Source: Lepidurus packardi (Eukaryota > Arthropoda > Branchiopoda > Notostraca > Triopsidae). Taken from it: a stretch of DNA of 64,000 nucleotides. Location: positions 10,540,001 to 10,604,000 of the forward strand of contig JAKZAN010000007.1 of the NCBI GenBank assembly GCA_023053545.1, given 5' to 3'. The notes under the pieces were generated by a model, which saw only the letters and a list, made by a program, of their open reading frames with translations, had not been told where the DNA came from and made no database searches. This document shows positions 26,903 to 37,778 of the stretch, one piece after another; position 1 is the stretch's first letter, and each line of letters starts with the position of its first letter. The translations under genes were made by a program, and so were the position numbers.

Positions 26903-27060
26903 GACCTTATCCTCGAAGAGCTCGTGCGTGTAGCTTTTACGTTTTACAGGGTTGGGGTCTTTTGGTTTCTGTATTTCTCTTTTCGACACGGAAATTGAAT
27001 ATAGTATTTATCAAGCATTGAAACGTCCATAATAGTGTAGTTAGCCGGATTAACAGATGC

Positions 27061-27200
27061 AAGAACCCTTCGGGGCAGGTTCTACGCTGGCTGGGCTGGT
27101 TCGAGTCCTATGAAGTCTCAGTGGAACATTGGCCTGGGAAAAAGCACCCCAATGCAGATGCCCTTGTTCATAACGTGGTATTGTGGAAGGTCTAGGCGAA
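27061..27200 (+). mobile_element. Ty3/gypsy retrotransposon fragment (end of RNase H domain)
   Basis: One frame reads KNPSGQVLRWLGWFESYE, then SVEHWPGKKHPNADAL and a stop. This matches the end of gypsy-type RNase H domains, where an RW-L helix is followed by a HRPGKKH-x-NADAL motif. No protease, reverse transcriptase or integrase is found around it, and no LTR was recognised. It is an old fragment lying in the spacer of the cathepsin inverted repeat. Confidence 0.7.
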
Positions 27201-27499
27201 GAGGAAGAGGAAGATGGTTTGGAGATTCCCTGTATGGCAAAGGAGTGTCAAGAGGAAGAAACCGAACCGGGGTTGGTTGCAACTGCACAACTCAAGGATT
27301 CTGACTTTTACGTTAATACAGTCAGTCATAGGATTAAGCTGGTCTACTTACACTAGGAAGACTTGCATTCCACATTCCACATTCCTGGATGTTATAATCC
27401 TTAATACGCACCCACCCCAGTATAGCCAAGCCCATCAATAGGGTATTGGATCACCTGTATTGAGCCTGTAAAAGCTTGGGCATGGTAATAGCATGGGAG

Positions 27500-27835
27500 T
27501 CCGCTAGGGGGACATTCTTTGGGGAACGCTTGCAAATGGCGTGTGAATCGAATAGTGGTTGTTTTCGTGTTGTGTAACAATTCTACGTGTTGTGAAGGCT
27601 ACGAAGTCTCGACTGAGCTTTAAAGAAAATGTCGGGGCCTTTTTTTTGACGGAGGTAAGTCTCATTCCGAATATTCCTTCTTACTTATTACAGTGTCTGA
27701 TTCATACATTGCAACCGAGCGAGTCGAGCTGAATTACCAAGTTGCGGACTTGGATGCTTCACGAGTAATGACTATTAGAACAAGTTCTAGTACTAATACT
27801 CGCCTTCTCGTTTTCAAACTCTGTTCAGGTACTAA
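27500..27835 (+). pseudogene. Right-arm counterpart of the 23040-23343 fragment
   Basis: The same two exon-like segments as in the left arm, on the opposite strand. Here the first carries stops (for example after the GGTTGTTTTCGTGTTGTG stretch and at GAGCTTTAA), while the second, with ERVELNYQVADLDASR, stays open. The copy is therefore more decayed than that in the left arm. Confidence 0.4.
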
Positions 27836-28022
27836 TTTCACATAACGTTTCAGAAAGTGTTTAGCTCTTTAAAGACATTCGGATTGATCAGGGACGTTCC
27901 AATGCTTGCTAATGATTATATTCAGTTTACATGGCGAAAAGTAAAGTACAGATAAAGGCATGGGAAAAGAAGACCCTCAAACCCATAGAATCTAAAAATT
28001 ACGGCTCTTTTAGGAAAAGGTC

Positions 28023-29621
28023 TTATTTCAGGGTAACGGCACCGTAGGGATATAATCCAACATTGCAAAGACTGATGTTTTTCTGGAAATACATATAGCC
28101 AGCCATGCCCCATGTTGTGTCCCAACTGTTACGCAAAATCCAGTAGGGAGGCTTGTTGGTGTTATTGTACCCGACCAAAGTTACAGCATGATTAATGCTC
28201 CTACCGATAACGGAAGAATTACAGGCCACGGTATCGTTGTAAATGCCACTCCTGGAAATAAGCAGAGCCAAGGTTTTACGGATCTTTAGAACGCTGTGCT
28301 GAGACTTACTTGTAATAGAAGAACTTGTCGCCGACGACTTGGATCGCTACTGCTACTGGTTCCGACTTGTTTAGAGCAAGTTCAATGCCCGATTCATTTG
28401 CAAGGTTCTTGTAAGTACTGACTTTGGCAACAACAGTAGTAGGGGTGAATTTGCATTTACCACTCTAAGCGAAATTAAATTTTGAAATGGTCAGTGTATA
28501 TCTACGTTTTGCTGGACGTACCCAAATTCCCGTTTTTCCGGAAGTGTAAGGGTACGAGGCATTGCTTGCAGTATTGTTGCCGTTGTCCCAGGCTGTTGTG
28601 TAGAAGCCGCCATTGCATCCATCACTCGTATAAGTGCAGTCGACCAGGTTTTGTTCACTGAAATGACGGTTTGAAATATTAAATTAAACTCTGTAATGGT
28701 TCGAATGGTCAACTTCCATTTCTTTGATCATGGTGGTTATACCTTAGGATAGTTGGCGTGGGGAGCCCTCTTTTGAGGCAGTTAGCAAACTAATAGAAAT
28801 ACAAAGAAGCAGATTTGATTAAGCACTAGTTTTTATGACACATGGTAAGTTTTTTACCTCAACTAAATTTATCGCAGCGAATGCCCAACACGAACCTATC
28901 AATCCAAAATCAAGTTTAGTTTGTGATTACGTTCATTGAAAAAGATTAAATTTTGTCATTATATTTTTCATTATATTATGTTCATTATATTTATGACATA
29001 CCACAGCTTCCTTGGTTTTTAATACTAGGCATGCATTTGTCCGTGCGTAAGTCGATCTAAGACAACCCGGATTAGTATGATGCTTTAAACGCCAAAACAA
29101 ATGTACAATTGTTTTAACTGGTACTGATAGTCGATCACCAGGAATGCCTCTCGATTCCAAGGTTTGATCGTGGGTATCGCTGCGGGCTTTAATTTTACTT
29201 GGCGTGACTGTTCCCAGTAACATTTTCAATTCGGCGTCAGTCTAGATTTTCAAAGAAAACGTTGAAATGCTATGGCAAATTCTAACATTACCTTATCAGT
29301 AAATTGATTTATGTCCATTGTGAATGATTGTAAGCCTTTGTTATATTCGAGATTGTGCGCATCGATTTGGCTTGCACGGGAAAGGAAGGTTTTCTGACGT
29401 CTGGATTCCTCATCTTTGTTTGCATAGTTTTTTTTGTGTTTCGCCTTTAGAACAATGAACACGCAATTAGTTTAGATACGCTAAACGAAACGGATAGTCA
29501 AATAGTCAAAGGAAGAACTTACCTTAAAGTCTGACCATTTTTTATCGTCGCTACTAGGAGCAGCGAATGCCAAAAGGGGCAGAAGAGCGAACAGCAAGAG
29601 TAAAGTTGGTCTGAAGTACAT
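28023..29621 (-). CDS. Cathepsin L-like cysteine protease, gene 3 (papain family C1A)
   Basis: The inverted near-copy of gene 1, ATG at 29621 and stop at 28023. Exon 1 is 29621-29523, exon 2 is 29444-29292, exon 3 begins at 29241, and the remaining exons follow the gene 1 pattern. It keeps the signal peptide (LLLLFALLPLLAFAA), the propeptide with the block [40 protein letters not shown] and WILRNSWDTTWG. All catalytic residues are present. Differences from gene 1 are few, for example KNQ for KDQ and GFYTTAWDN for GFYTDAWDN. It is expected to be an active secreted or lysosomal protease. Confidence 0.9.
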
Positions 29622-29713
29622 TGTCTTTAGAACAATTGTAACTTTGCCTCAAAGTGTATGTGTTTCAAGTTCGATGTGCGAATTACTTCTGGCTCTGAAA
29701 TTGCACGCGGGAA

Positions 29714-29750
29714 TGATTTTATATAGCAAAGTGCTGATTCACGTTTAATT
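29714..29750 (-). promoter_or_regulatory. Cathepsin gene 3 core promoter
   Basis: On the minus strand, AACGTGAATCAGCACTTTG is followed by CTATATAAAATC, about 95 bp before the ATG. It matches the element order of genes 1 and 2. Confidence 0.6.
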
Positions 29751-30149
29751 GTATATTTTTATGATTTAAGGGTGAAGTTAGTGGTCGTGTACATTTTTAT
29801 ACGCATACCGAAATCAAATGCATAACTGACAGCAAAGCATATTAAAAATGAAGATTTATGAGCCATTTTGCGGGTAGAATTTATCTGAAACAATTTGCAA
29901 TTATCAGAAGAAATTATTTCGAATCTGCTCGCATTGTTCATATCCATTTGTATTTTATTTTATAATTATGGATCTGGTGTTTTCCTTCAGTTTTATTTAT
30001 TTAAGTTTGTAGAAGATTTTTCCGACCTAATGGATTTTCAGTTTCCATGATTTTTTTCCCATGCAGTACAGAATAGAAGTGACCCAAGCAACCGCCATAG
30101 ATGTAAGTAAAGTGGTGCCTCGCATAACGAACATTCCGCATTACGAACG

Positions 30150-30270
30150 CGCCCTCAGCCTGGAAAATGTTCCGTATAACGAACGCGTTGGTGTTATTAT
30201 AACCGATCAAGGTTACCGCATGATTAATGTCTTTACCGATGGTTGAATTACAGAGGTTAATATCGCTGCT
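30150..30270 (-). pseudogene. Broken cathepsin last-exon fragment
   Basis: Reading minus, the frame gives [19 protein letters not shown] followed by NNTN, the active-site His region of the last cathepsin exon, then diverges and loses the NSW motif. Immediately 5' of it (30290-30560), the DNA matches the upstream flank of the other cathepsin genes. Exons 1-8 have therefore been deleted, leaving promoter flank joined to part of exon 9. Confidence 0.65.
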
Positions 30271-30597
30271 TCAAATGTAATTAAAAACAAATATAATTGA
30301 AGAATAATGGTCGTGTCAATTTGAAATCGCAAAATTGACTCACACCATAATCATATACGCATTGATGACAGCCATTGATGACTAGCCAGCTGAATTAGAG
30401 ATCTATGAGCAATTTTCTAACTAAGATTTCTGACAAATAATGTTTTAGTTATCAGTAGAAGTTATTTCGAATCTGCTCGCTTGGTTTGTCTCCAATTGTA
30501 TTTTTTTATAGATTTGGGTCTGGTCGTTTACTTTATTCAGGTTTGTATAGATTTCTTGCGACCTAACGGATTTCCATGATTTTTTAAGTTGATGTTC

Positions 30598-30747
30598 TAA
30601 GGATCCACGAAAACTGCCAATACTTTGTTTTGACAGAGTTTGTAGAGCAGGACTGCCAATAATCCGAGGAAAATTACAGCTGCCAAAACAAATCCAATAA
30701 CTGCTCCTGGACTTACTGGTACATACTCTGCATCCGACGATTGACTT
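30598..30747 (-). pseudogene. Orphan terminal exon with one transmembrane helix
   Basis: After a TTATAG acceptor on the minus strand, the frame reads SSDAEYVPVSPGAVIGFV, then a hydrophobic run ending LLAVLLYKLCQ, a short tail and TAG. The layout (extracellular stub, helix, Tyr-Lys-x-Cys, short tail) recalls the last exon of an integrin alpha chain, but the GFFKR motif is absent. No partner exon was found upstream. It stands 5' of the broken cathepsin fragment, as the 23800-24650 fragments stand 5' of cathepsin gene 2. Confidence 0.35.
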
Positions 30748-30947
30748 CTATAATATAATATATATATTATATAATGTATATTGAAACGCTTATATATTGC
30801 ACGAGTTAAAAATTCATTTCAAGAGTAAAAATGTGAAGGCCATGGGCATGAGAATTCCATCGTTCATACTTTTACTTTCCTTAATTTGAAAAAGGCAAGT
30901 GAATTTTTATATACGTTTTCGGACATGGTAGAAACACCTTCTAATAG

Positions 30948-33067
30948 ATGGCGGGCTTGTTCATTTCTAAACTTCTTTGGATAGGAACCTACGGCCTCGT
31001 TATTACTTCTCTTTGTTATTATTATTATGAAGTGTTTCTTGATTGCAGTAAAGTGAAAGAAAACATGCAGCGATCAGTAGACGTGGCAGACGATTGGGAT
31101 TTAATTATCCTTTCAGCCGCCGATGATAGCCAAAAGCAATGTTTTGAAAAACTTTTAGCTCTAAAGTATAACAACGCGTCTCATCCTAAATTAGAAACCT
31201 TTCGAGTCATCGCAGATTTACCCGGACCTCCTTTAGGTTCTGGGGGCTCCACTTTACAAGTCGTACAACAGTTACACGAAGAGTATTCTGACAAACTCTA
31301 CGATTTCAAGATACTTTTCATCCCAGCAGGTAAATCCATGTTTTAAAGTCTTACGGTTACACACCGAATATTGCCCTAATTACTTTATAGTTTATTCGTA
31401 CGTCATTAGAAGATTGCAGTGTAAAGAAATGAATTCTTGTAAATTTTTCCAAGTTGGAAAAGCGTTAAGTCTACATCCCATGCTTTTTCTGTATCCATAC
31501 AGGTGGTTTTAGTAAAAGACTTCCGAGTTTAAGTTGCACAGGCAAATTATTCCTGCCCTTGCCCATAGAATCTGAAATTTCCGCAGATTTCACGCTTCTT
31601 GACGTAAAACTCCAACAAACAGCGTACTTTCTCCCCTTTTTCAAAAATGGCGGGCTGCTCCTAACGGCATCTGACGACGTAGAGACCTATTCGAGTGAAG
31701 GTAAAATCTCACTGGAACCGCTAAGCGTGCCTTTCCTACGCGTACCTAAATTCATTGTTAGGGCTGTGCAGCGTTACCTTTAACGACGACGACGGAGTGA
31801 CTGCCATAGCTCACCCATCAACCATCGCTATTGGTAAACTCACAGTGTTTTATTTTGAAGTCAACTGTGATATTTAAGAATAGGTGAAACTCATGGAGTT
31901 TATGTTTTGGAACCTACTAACGCTTCTCAGTCCAAAATATGGGTTAGCCACGCCAAGGAAGTATTGCAGAAACCGAATTCAGAGCTTATGAAATCCAGAG
32001 GCGCCATTTTCACAGGTTTTTTTCTCTTACAATTTTCAAGTTAAACTTTCTATCGCCAAGTCTTGGGTTTATTGTCCGTTTTTGTTAACATATGGACGGT
32101 ATTTTCAGGTAAATCAGGGGCACAGAAGGTCTACACTGATAGCTTATTTTGGTGCGGCAGAAATGTGGTGAAGAAATTAGTAGATTTCTCCTCAACGGAA
32201 AACGCATTCAAATTTGAAACGTGCATGTTTGGCGACTTTCTAACCGCCATGGGTTCAAATGCTGAAAAGTATCATTCACTGGCATTCAAAGATGCTAAAC
32301 CTTGCAATCCGTTATTGGAACTCAAGGCGCAATTCTATGAAACATTCAAAGGTACGAGATTGAATGTTTTAGTGTTGGAAGACTCTGAATTCTTCCATTT
32401 GGGAACTATGGTAGAGTATTTGGATAACTTACGCCCAGATTCCGATCTCTTTTCGTTCTATAGGATGAAACCCTGCGTTCGTTGCATTTATGAAAGTTCA
32501 GGTTCAAAACACGGAGTAGTCATTAACTCTGTAATCAACCCGCTAGTCCAAATCAAAGGGCATTCTATTATAGAATTCTGTCGCATTAACTGCGCCATCA
32601 TTATTCACGAGAACGTTATTCTCAGCAACTGTGAGATCACAGATTTGCCCGATCTAGCCGAAATCCCTCCGTGTTGGCTGTTCCACACCGCAGCGGTTCA
32701 CGGCGGGTTCGTCACCCTGGCGCTTGGCATCTACGACGAAGTCAAGCGGTCCCAACCGGTTTCGAAGGTTTCGGATCTGCGGTACGGATCCCAAACCTTG
32801 CAAGCCTTACTTCCTTCTGACTACAAGGCTGAAACTGATCAAGTGTCTTTATGGAATATTCCGTTGTTTGAGCTCAAGCATTCCATGTCAGAATCGTTCA
32901 ACTGCACTTGGATTATGATAAATAAGTTTCTGAAAGGCCAGAGCCCAATTATAAGACAAGATCCATCCCAAAAGCGGTTCAGCCTTCTTGACATTTGTAG
33001 GAACAAGCGGATTGAAGGGTTTGTTGACTTTAGGAGTGGTTTAGTGCGTTCTGTGTCGAGCGATTAA
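30948..33067 (+). CDS. FPGT: Fucose-1-phosphate guanylyltransferase
   Basis: Five exons: 30948-31329, 31503-31700, 31762-31833, 31884-32015 and 32109-33067. They total 1743 nt, encoding 580 residues against about 590 in vertebrates. Landmarks: DLIILSAADD, LPGPPLGSGGST (nucleotide-binding loop), GGFSKRLPSLS, LLLTASDDVE, GVTAIAHPSTIAIGETHGVY and the late FDxxxY-type core. The enzyme makes GDP-fucose from fucose-1-phosphate and GTP in the fucose salvage pathway. Oddly, the N-terminus has a hydrophobic stretch (LLWIGTYGLVITSLCYYYY) absent from the cytosolic vertebrate enzyme. A second ATG at MQRSVDVADDW, about residue 40, would avoid it. Its 3' end faces the ankyrin/SOCS gene, 172 bp away. Confidence 0.93.
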
Positions 33068-33238
33068 ATCATTAAGGTATTTTGCGCTGTGTGGGGTACA
33101 GTATATACTTTTATTGCTGTGGTACCAAAATTAAAGTACAAAATCTTGGTAAAATAAAATACACATGGAAAGCTTTGCATTTTTACTTTCTATACAAAGT
33201 AAAAAGGATGAAAAAAGTAAAGTTTGTTTTCTTCCTTT

Positions 33239-35573
33239 TTAACGAATCTCGAAAAGGAGGTACTTGGCCAGAATTTGAGGGATTTCCAGGGAATCCACAA
33301 TCCCAACCAATTTATTCTTACAGAAATGGCGGATTGCTATCCGAGCATGTTTCTTGAGCGATAACGGAGTGGCGGCGCTTTGAACTAAAAGATCTCTGAG
33401 CTCCGGTTCGAAAGTAATGCGTTTAAGAATTGTTGACGCGTATTGTTCTCCCGCTTCCAATAACAAACTCACAATATCTGGTCGGGTGGCTACATAAGGT
33501 ATTGCGTTTAAGATTCCCAGCGAGTGGCGGTATTGACTCTTGAAAATAACCTTTAAAAAATATATTAAGAAAATTATACAAATTCATTTAATTCATGGTT
33601 TCGTTGTTTAACCATAGTAATCCAAGAAGGACCCTACCTGTGCTCCGTATTTGAGTAAGAGTTGAACAAGATCGAAACTAGGATCCTGGTTAGCGGTCAA
33701 ATACTCTCCGAGTACTGGTTGCAAAGTTAATCCATCTTCAGTCTGTACTACGATGTTCGGGTTGGCGCCGTTGGCTAGCAGCGCCGCCACTATAGGGTGG
33801 CGGTTCGAGATGCGGTCTGCGCACGCAATGTGTAGCGCTGAACCCAGTAATGGTGAAAACTTGTTGACATCCGCTCCTATTTAAAATGGCATGAAAATCT
33901 GATCAAAGTCCATTTAAAACCATGTTTAATAGTCTTATTATGTTAAAAAAATCTTAAAACAAGAATAATATGATTTGTACCCAATTGAATGAGGAGTTTG
34001 ACGATAGTGACGTCACCTTTCAAAATAGTCAGGTCTAAAGCCGAAGGTTTATCGTATCCGAACGCCTCTTTAGGTTGATTGACCAATGCACCGTGTTTAG
34101 TCAACAATTGAACCATTTCTGGGTTTCCCGATAAAACTGCGTAGTGCAGTACCGACCGGTAGTCGTGCCGTTCATCCGTACAAGCGTTAACATCAGCTCC
34201 GTACTTTAAAAGAAGCGCCACTGCTTCCAAGCCCTTTTCCGTGAGTTTTTCAAAGATTTTTAAGGAATTTCGTATATTTTTGATTTTTTAATATTTTTTT
34301 TTACTTGAGGTAAACGACACGCTTTCATTAAAGGTGTCACTCCGGTTCGGTCTCTAGTATCCGGGAACGCTCCATGCATCAGCAGCAGCTCGAGGAATTT
34401 AGTGTTAAGTGGCGAAATCAAATTCACTTCGCAGCCGAAGAAATAGCGGGTGTTGGGATTGGCGCCATGTTCGAGTAGAAACTTGGCAGCTTCGAAGTGG
34501 TTGTTCTTTATGGCCAGACGCAGAGGTTCATCGCACTGCAAAATCTTGCTACCGACTCCTTCGGTTTCAGAACTTCCGGCAATACCAAAATCAATGCGAT
34601 CCTAATCCAGAAAAACGAAGCATTTTTTATTTATTTAAATGTTTTTACATTTCTCTTCATTTCTTTTCGGATTTTTAGTTAAACATTTCAACTTAACTCG
34701 TCTACAGATTACGGTTTAATTTAAAGTTAAAATGACTTTCGAGCTTCAGATTGGGAAATAGGATCTTTCTAGTTTTATTGGCAAAAGTTGAAAAATTATA
34801 AAAACGAAGCTTGTAAATTAACCAAAGCACCTCCTGACTTGTTTAAGCATTCAAAAGAAAGATAATGATGCCATCCCTATGAGACCTGGGATCGATTTGA
34901 ATGTGCTTACAGATAAAGTCGCTAGGCCTCTGGCCAGCTGTCCCCCGATGTTATAAGGATAGGGAAATTTGAAAAGGGGCGGAGCCTAAACCGCTAAATA
35001 ATTAATTACTCGGTTAATATGCATAATTGACATAGGTTTCTTCAGCTAGAACACTTCATTTGGTCTCCTTTGTAATGCATATTTTTCTTTGGCACCTTAC
35101 TTCCCTTTAAGGAAATTAAGTAAATAGTAAATTTAAATATAATAGTAAATATATAATAGTAAATAATAGTAAGTAGTATATAATAGTATAATATATATAG
35201 TATAATATAATACTATATAGTAAATATAAATAATATAATAGTAAATAGTAAAAAAGAAAGTAAATACCTGATGGCGAGTTAGGACTTGTAGGATTTCCAC
35301 GTAGCCGTACTCGGCCGCTAGATGGAGCGGAGTGTAACCGCAGTCGTCACGCGAATCGACTTTGGCTCCGCGGACCATGAGGAGATGGACGGCTTCGTGG
35401 TATCGCTGCCAAACTGCATAATGCAAAGGACGTAAACCTTGAGTGACTGGGTCGTCGGCCCTGGCTCCACAGGCGAGTAGAATTCTTAGGTCATCCAAAG
35501 TGGAGTAGCGAATAATGGCATCGGCCAATTCGCGCTGCAATGGGTTGCCATTGCTGGTACATTCGATCGGCAT
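33239..35573 (-). CDS. Ankyrin-repeat and SOCS-box protein (ASB family)
   Basis: Five exons: 35573-35268, 34601-34305, 34233-33981, 33876-33638 and 33550-33239. They total 1407 nt, encoding 468 residues. There are at least seven ankyrin repeats, including LRPLHYAVWQRYHEAVHLL, GYTPLHLAAEYGYVEIL, FLLEHGANPNTR, LLLKYGADVNA, VLHYAVLSGNPEMVQLL and LLANGANPNI. The C-terminus has a SOCS box (PLSLKKHARIAIRHFC ending ILAKYLLFEI). ASB proteins are substrate adaptors of Cullin5-ElonginBC ubiquitin ligases. The exact subfamily is not resolved. The start at 35573 follows directly on an AG, so an upstream coding exon is possible. Confidence 0.85.
35100..35262. repeat. AT-rich simple repeat (AATAGTA-type)
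   Basis: A degenerate run of TAATAGTA and TATATAG units abuts the donor of ASB exon 1. It is low-complexity intronic sequence. Confidence 0.7.
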
Positions 35574-37440
35574 CTATATTAACCGGATAGAACGACAGAC
35601 AGCAATAAGGACAACAAACTTAAGACAGGAAGCTATCAGCATTGCAGATCTCATTCAGGATCCACTAATTTTAGACAATGGCACAGTGCCAGTCAACGCC
35701 TTGGGCAGTGAACTCTCCGGAAGCGACGTGGGAAGAAATAACATTTCTTCACGCGTTTTAGTGAAATATATCATCCAAATGGAAGCATAAACACACGAGC
35801 GACTTTAAAGCTACTTAATTTATAAACACATAGTGGTATTTGTGGTAAAAGTGCACAGATTTGTGCACTTTTTACCTTTTAGTTCAGCAAGTTGTAAATT
35901 TCTTCGAGTATTACTGCTTTCCCACTGATTAGGTACAAAAAGGGGGTAGAAATGGTAGCGTTGTAAGTGCCTTGAAGGCTTTGGGTGGACTATCGCGATA
36001 CTGGCCGAACCCTAGCTGTTTATACACAAGACCACGTGACGTATTTCTGCCAAAAAAAGTGACTGAAACGGCAGAATTCCTTGAAAGGTGTCGCAATTTC
36101 TTTCAGTTTTTTTTCTTTTTCTTCCAATATAGCGCCATTACTTAGTCGTGAATGTTGGTTCAGTCTCGGGATTTAGTTGCAAAAGGGAACGAAGTTGTAG
36201 CGACTAACGACGAACTGAGGGATATTGCTGCGACACAAAAGAACTGGCGCCAAGCCATGTGTATAACGTCATATGCCGTTTTTCGCACGTGCTCGCCGAT
36301 TCGTAGGCAATTTTCACCCGTGATTTATCCTGCCCTCTTTGACTTTCGCCTGGGGGTCTTTAAGCCGATTAATGACCAGTAACTTTCTATTCCTTTGAAT
36401 TTCTTTCAGTTTCTTTGCATTTCTTCTAGGACTGCCTTCCTTTGTCTTAACAATGTGTTGAAATTTTTAACAGAAAAACCCATTAGGAAACGGCGTAGAC
36501 ATGTGCGTCTTGACCTTAATCTTCGTATTGCGTCTTCAAATCTACTTTTGTTTCCAAGAACCAAGAAGAACAAACTGCTTCTCTTCAGAACCTTACGATG
36601 CATCTTTCAACGCATTAAGCTTTTAAAAATGCCGTTTATCGTGTGATTTATTTAGAACTCATTTAGTATAAAGCGTTTTTAGCTTCTTGCATTAAAAGCA
36701 AGGTTCATTCAAGCTTAATAAGCTTTGAATATCCTGAATCTGAACTAAATTCTGAACTTTGCGTGGTAACAGCTTGCTGCCGACGGGACAATAGCGGTTG
36801 AAGTCAATGTGGGCTCGTGAGAATAGCGGTTAGGAGGGAACGTTGGCGCGACAGTAGCATCATATGGTGGTCCAATAAAAGCCGGTTGTTTTCATTGTTG
36901 GTGTTGTGTGTTATGGGTGAGTTCTCCCATGTGACTCCCGTCATTCCCTTCTAAAGAAAAAGAACCTCCCAGCCCTCAAATGCAGCTTTGAAACCGCCGC
37001 CGTTTCCTCCTTTCCTACAAACACTCGCGTAAAATTTCATTGTTGGTCATGTTGTTGTCTTTCCTACATAGGTAACCGCTAACGTTCAAGTTTTCGAACG
37101 TTTTTTTTAGCCCTACCCCATTCCTTTCTTTATTCTTTTGAACTTTATTTACAAACTCACGTTAACTGTTAAGTGAATCATTAACCTGAATTCTAACTCC
37201 ATGACCTTGCTAGAATAACAAAACAACCATTAAAGTTAAAAAAAAAGTATTATTTTATGTAATTTGTCTCTTGTAAATCAGTGCAAATCCGTTTAGGGCT
37301 TGGATGGTGTGGTGTTAAACTTCACCAGAAAACGCTGGGAAATGTCCCACGGTACTTCGTCATTGCCTGGCATTAATAGGACCCATACTTGAAACTCAAA
37401 GTTTCGGGGATTTTTTTTGTCCCTATTCCAAGAACAAACC
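35574..37440. other. Intergenic, repeats only
   Basis: It holds the ASB 5' flank, a stem-loop at 35844-35876, and two TTTCATTGTTGG motifs near 36891 and 37036. A plus-strand frame ending near 35790 opposes ASB exon 1 but has no family features. No gene is supported. Confidence 0.4.
35844..35876. repeat. Stem-loop in the ASB upstream region
   Basis: AAAAGTGCACA (35847-35857) and TGTGCACTTTT (35862-35872) are perfect complements around a 4-base loop. A further GGT/ACC pairing lies beyond a one-base bulge. Confidence 0.6.
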
Positions 37441-37778
37441 ATGACTCCTGTCGATGACTTCCTCTACCTAATCAATTCGATTCTCCTGGGCGAAGAACCG
37501 GTAACATATTAACTTCCTAAATTTTTAATTTTTTTAAATCCTAATTTTTGTATGCATTTCATTTTTAGACCGTCGAGGACTTTATCCTACTCATTGGCAC
37601 ATGTGTAGCCTTCATTGCCTTCATTTTGTGGTGTTGTTTCCCCATCGCGCCGAAAGATCCTGGCCTGATCCCTTCACACAGCCACATCCAGTATGAAGAA
37701 ACCCGAGATAAGGAAAGAGACCGTTATACTTACGCTCACCATTCTAAAACCGATCGGGACTTCCTTGACGACGAATAG
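37441..37778 (+). CDS. Small single-pass membrane protein, 89 residues, unrecognised
   Basis: Two exons, 37441-37500 and 37569-37778, are joined at codon boundaries with a GTAACA donor and TTTTTAG acceptor, a 68-bp intron. The N-terminus is short and acidic (MTPVDDFLYLINSILLGEEP). One hydrophobic helix (FILLIGTCVAFIAFILWCC) spans about residues 25-43. A cytosolic-looking tail follows, with PIAPKDPGLIPSHSHIQYEE and a charged, Tyr- and His-containing end. There is no cleavable signal peptide. The open frame across a typical short intron and the coherent protein layout are the evidence for a gene. I do not recognise the family. Confidence 0.6.

Larger units (their letters stand above)
27465..30005. 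repeat. Right arm of ~2.5-kb inverted repeat (contains cathepsin gene 3)
   Basis: Reverse-complement partner of 20865-23390. Runs such as GTGTCTGATTCATACATTGC (near 27690) are exact in both arms. The spacer between arms is about 4 kb and holds cathepsin gene 2, the integrin-like fragments and the gypsy remnant. Confidence 0.75.

Noticed and set aside
35515-35790. Plus-strand open frame of 91 codons opposite ASB exon 1
   Set aside because: Half of it is the reverse strand of an ankyrin exon and the rest has no domain, splice or family support.
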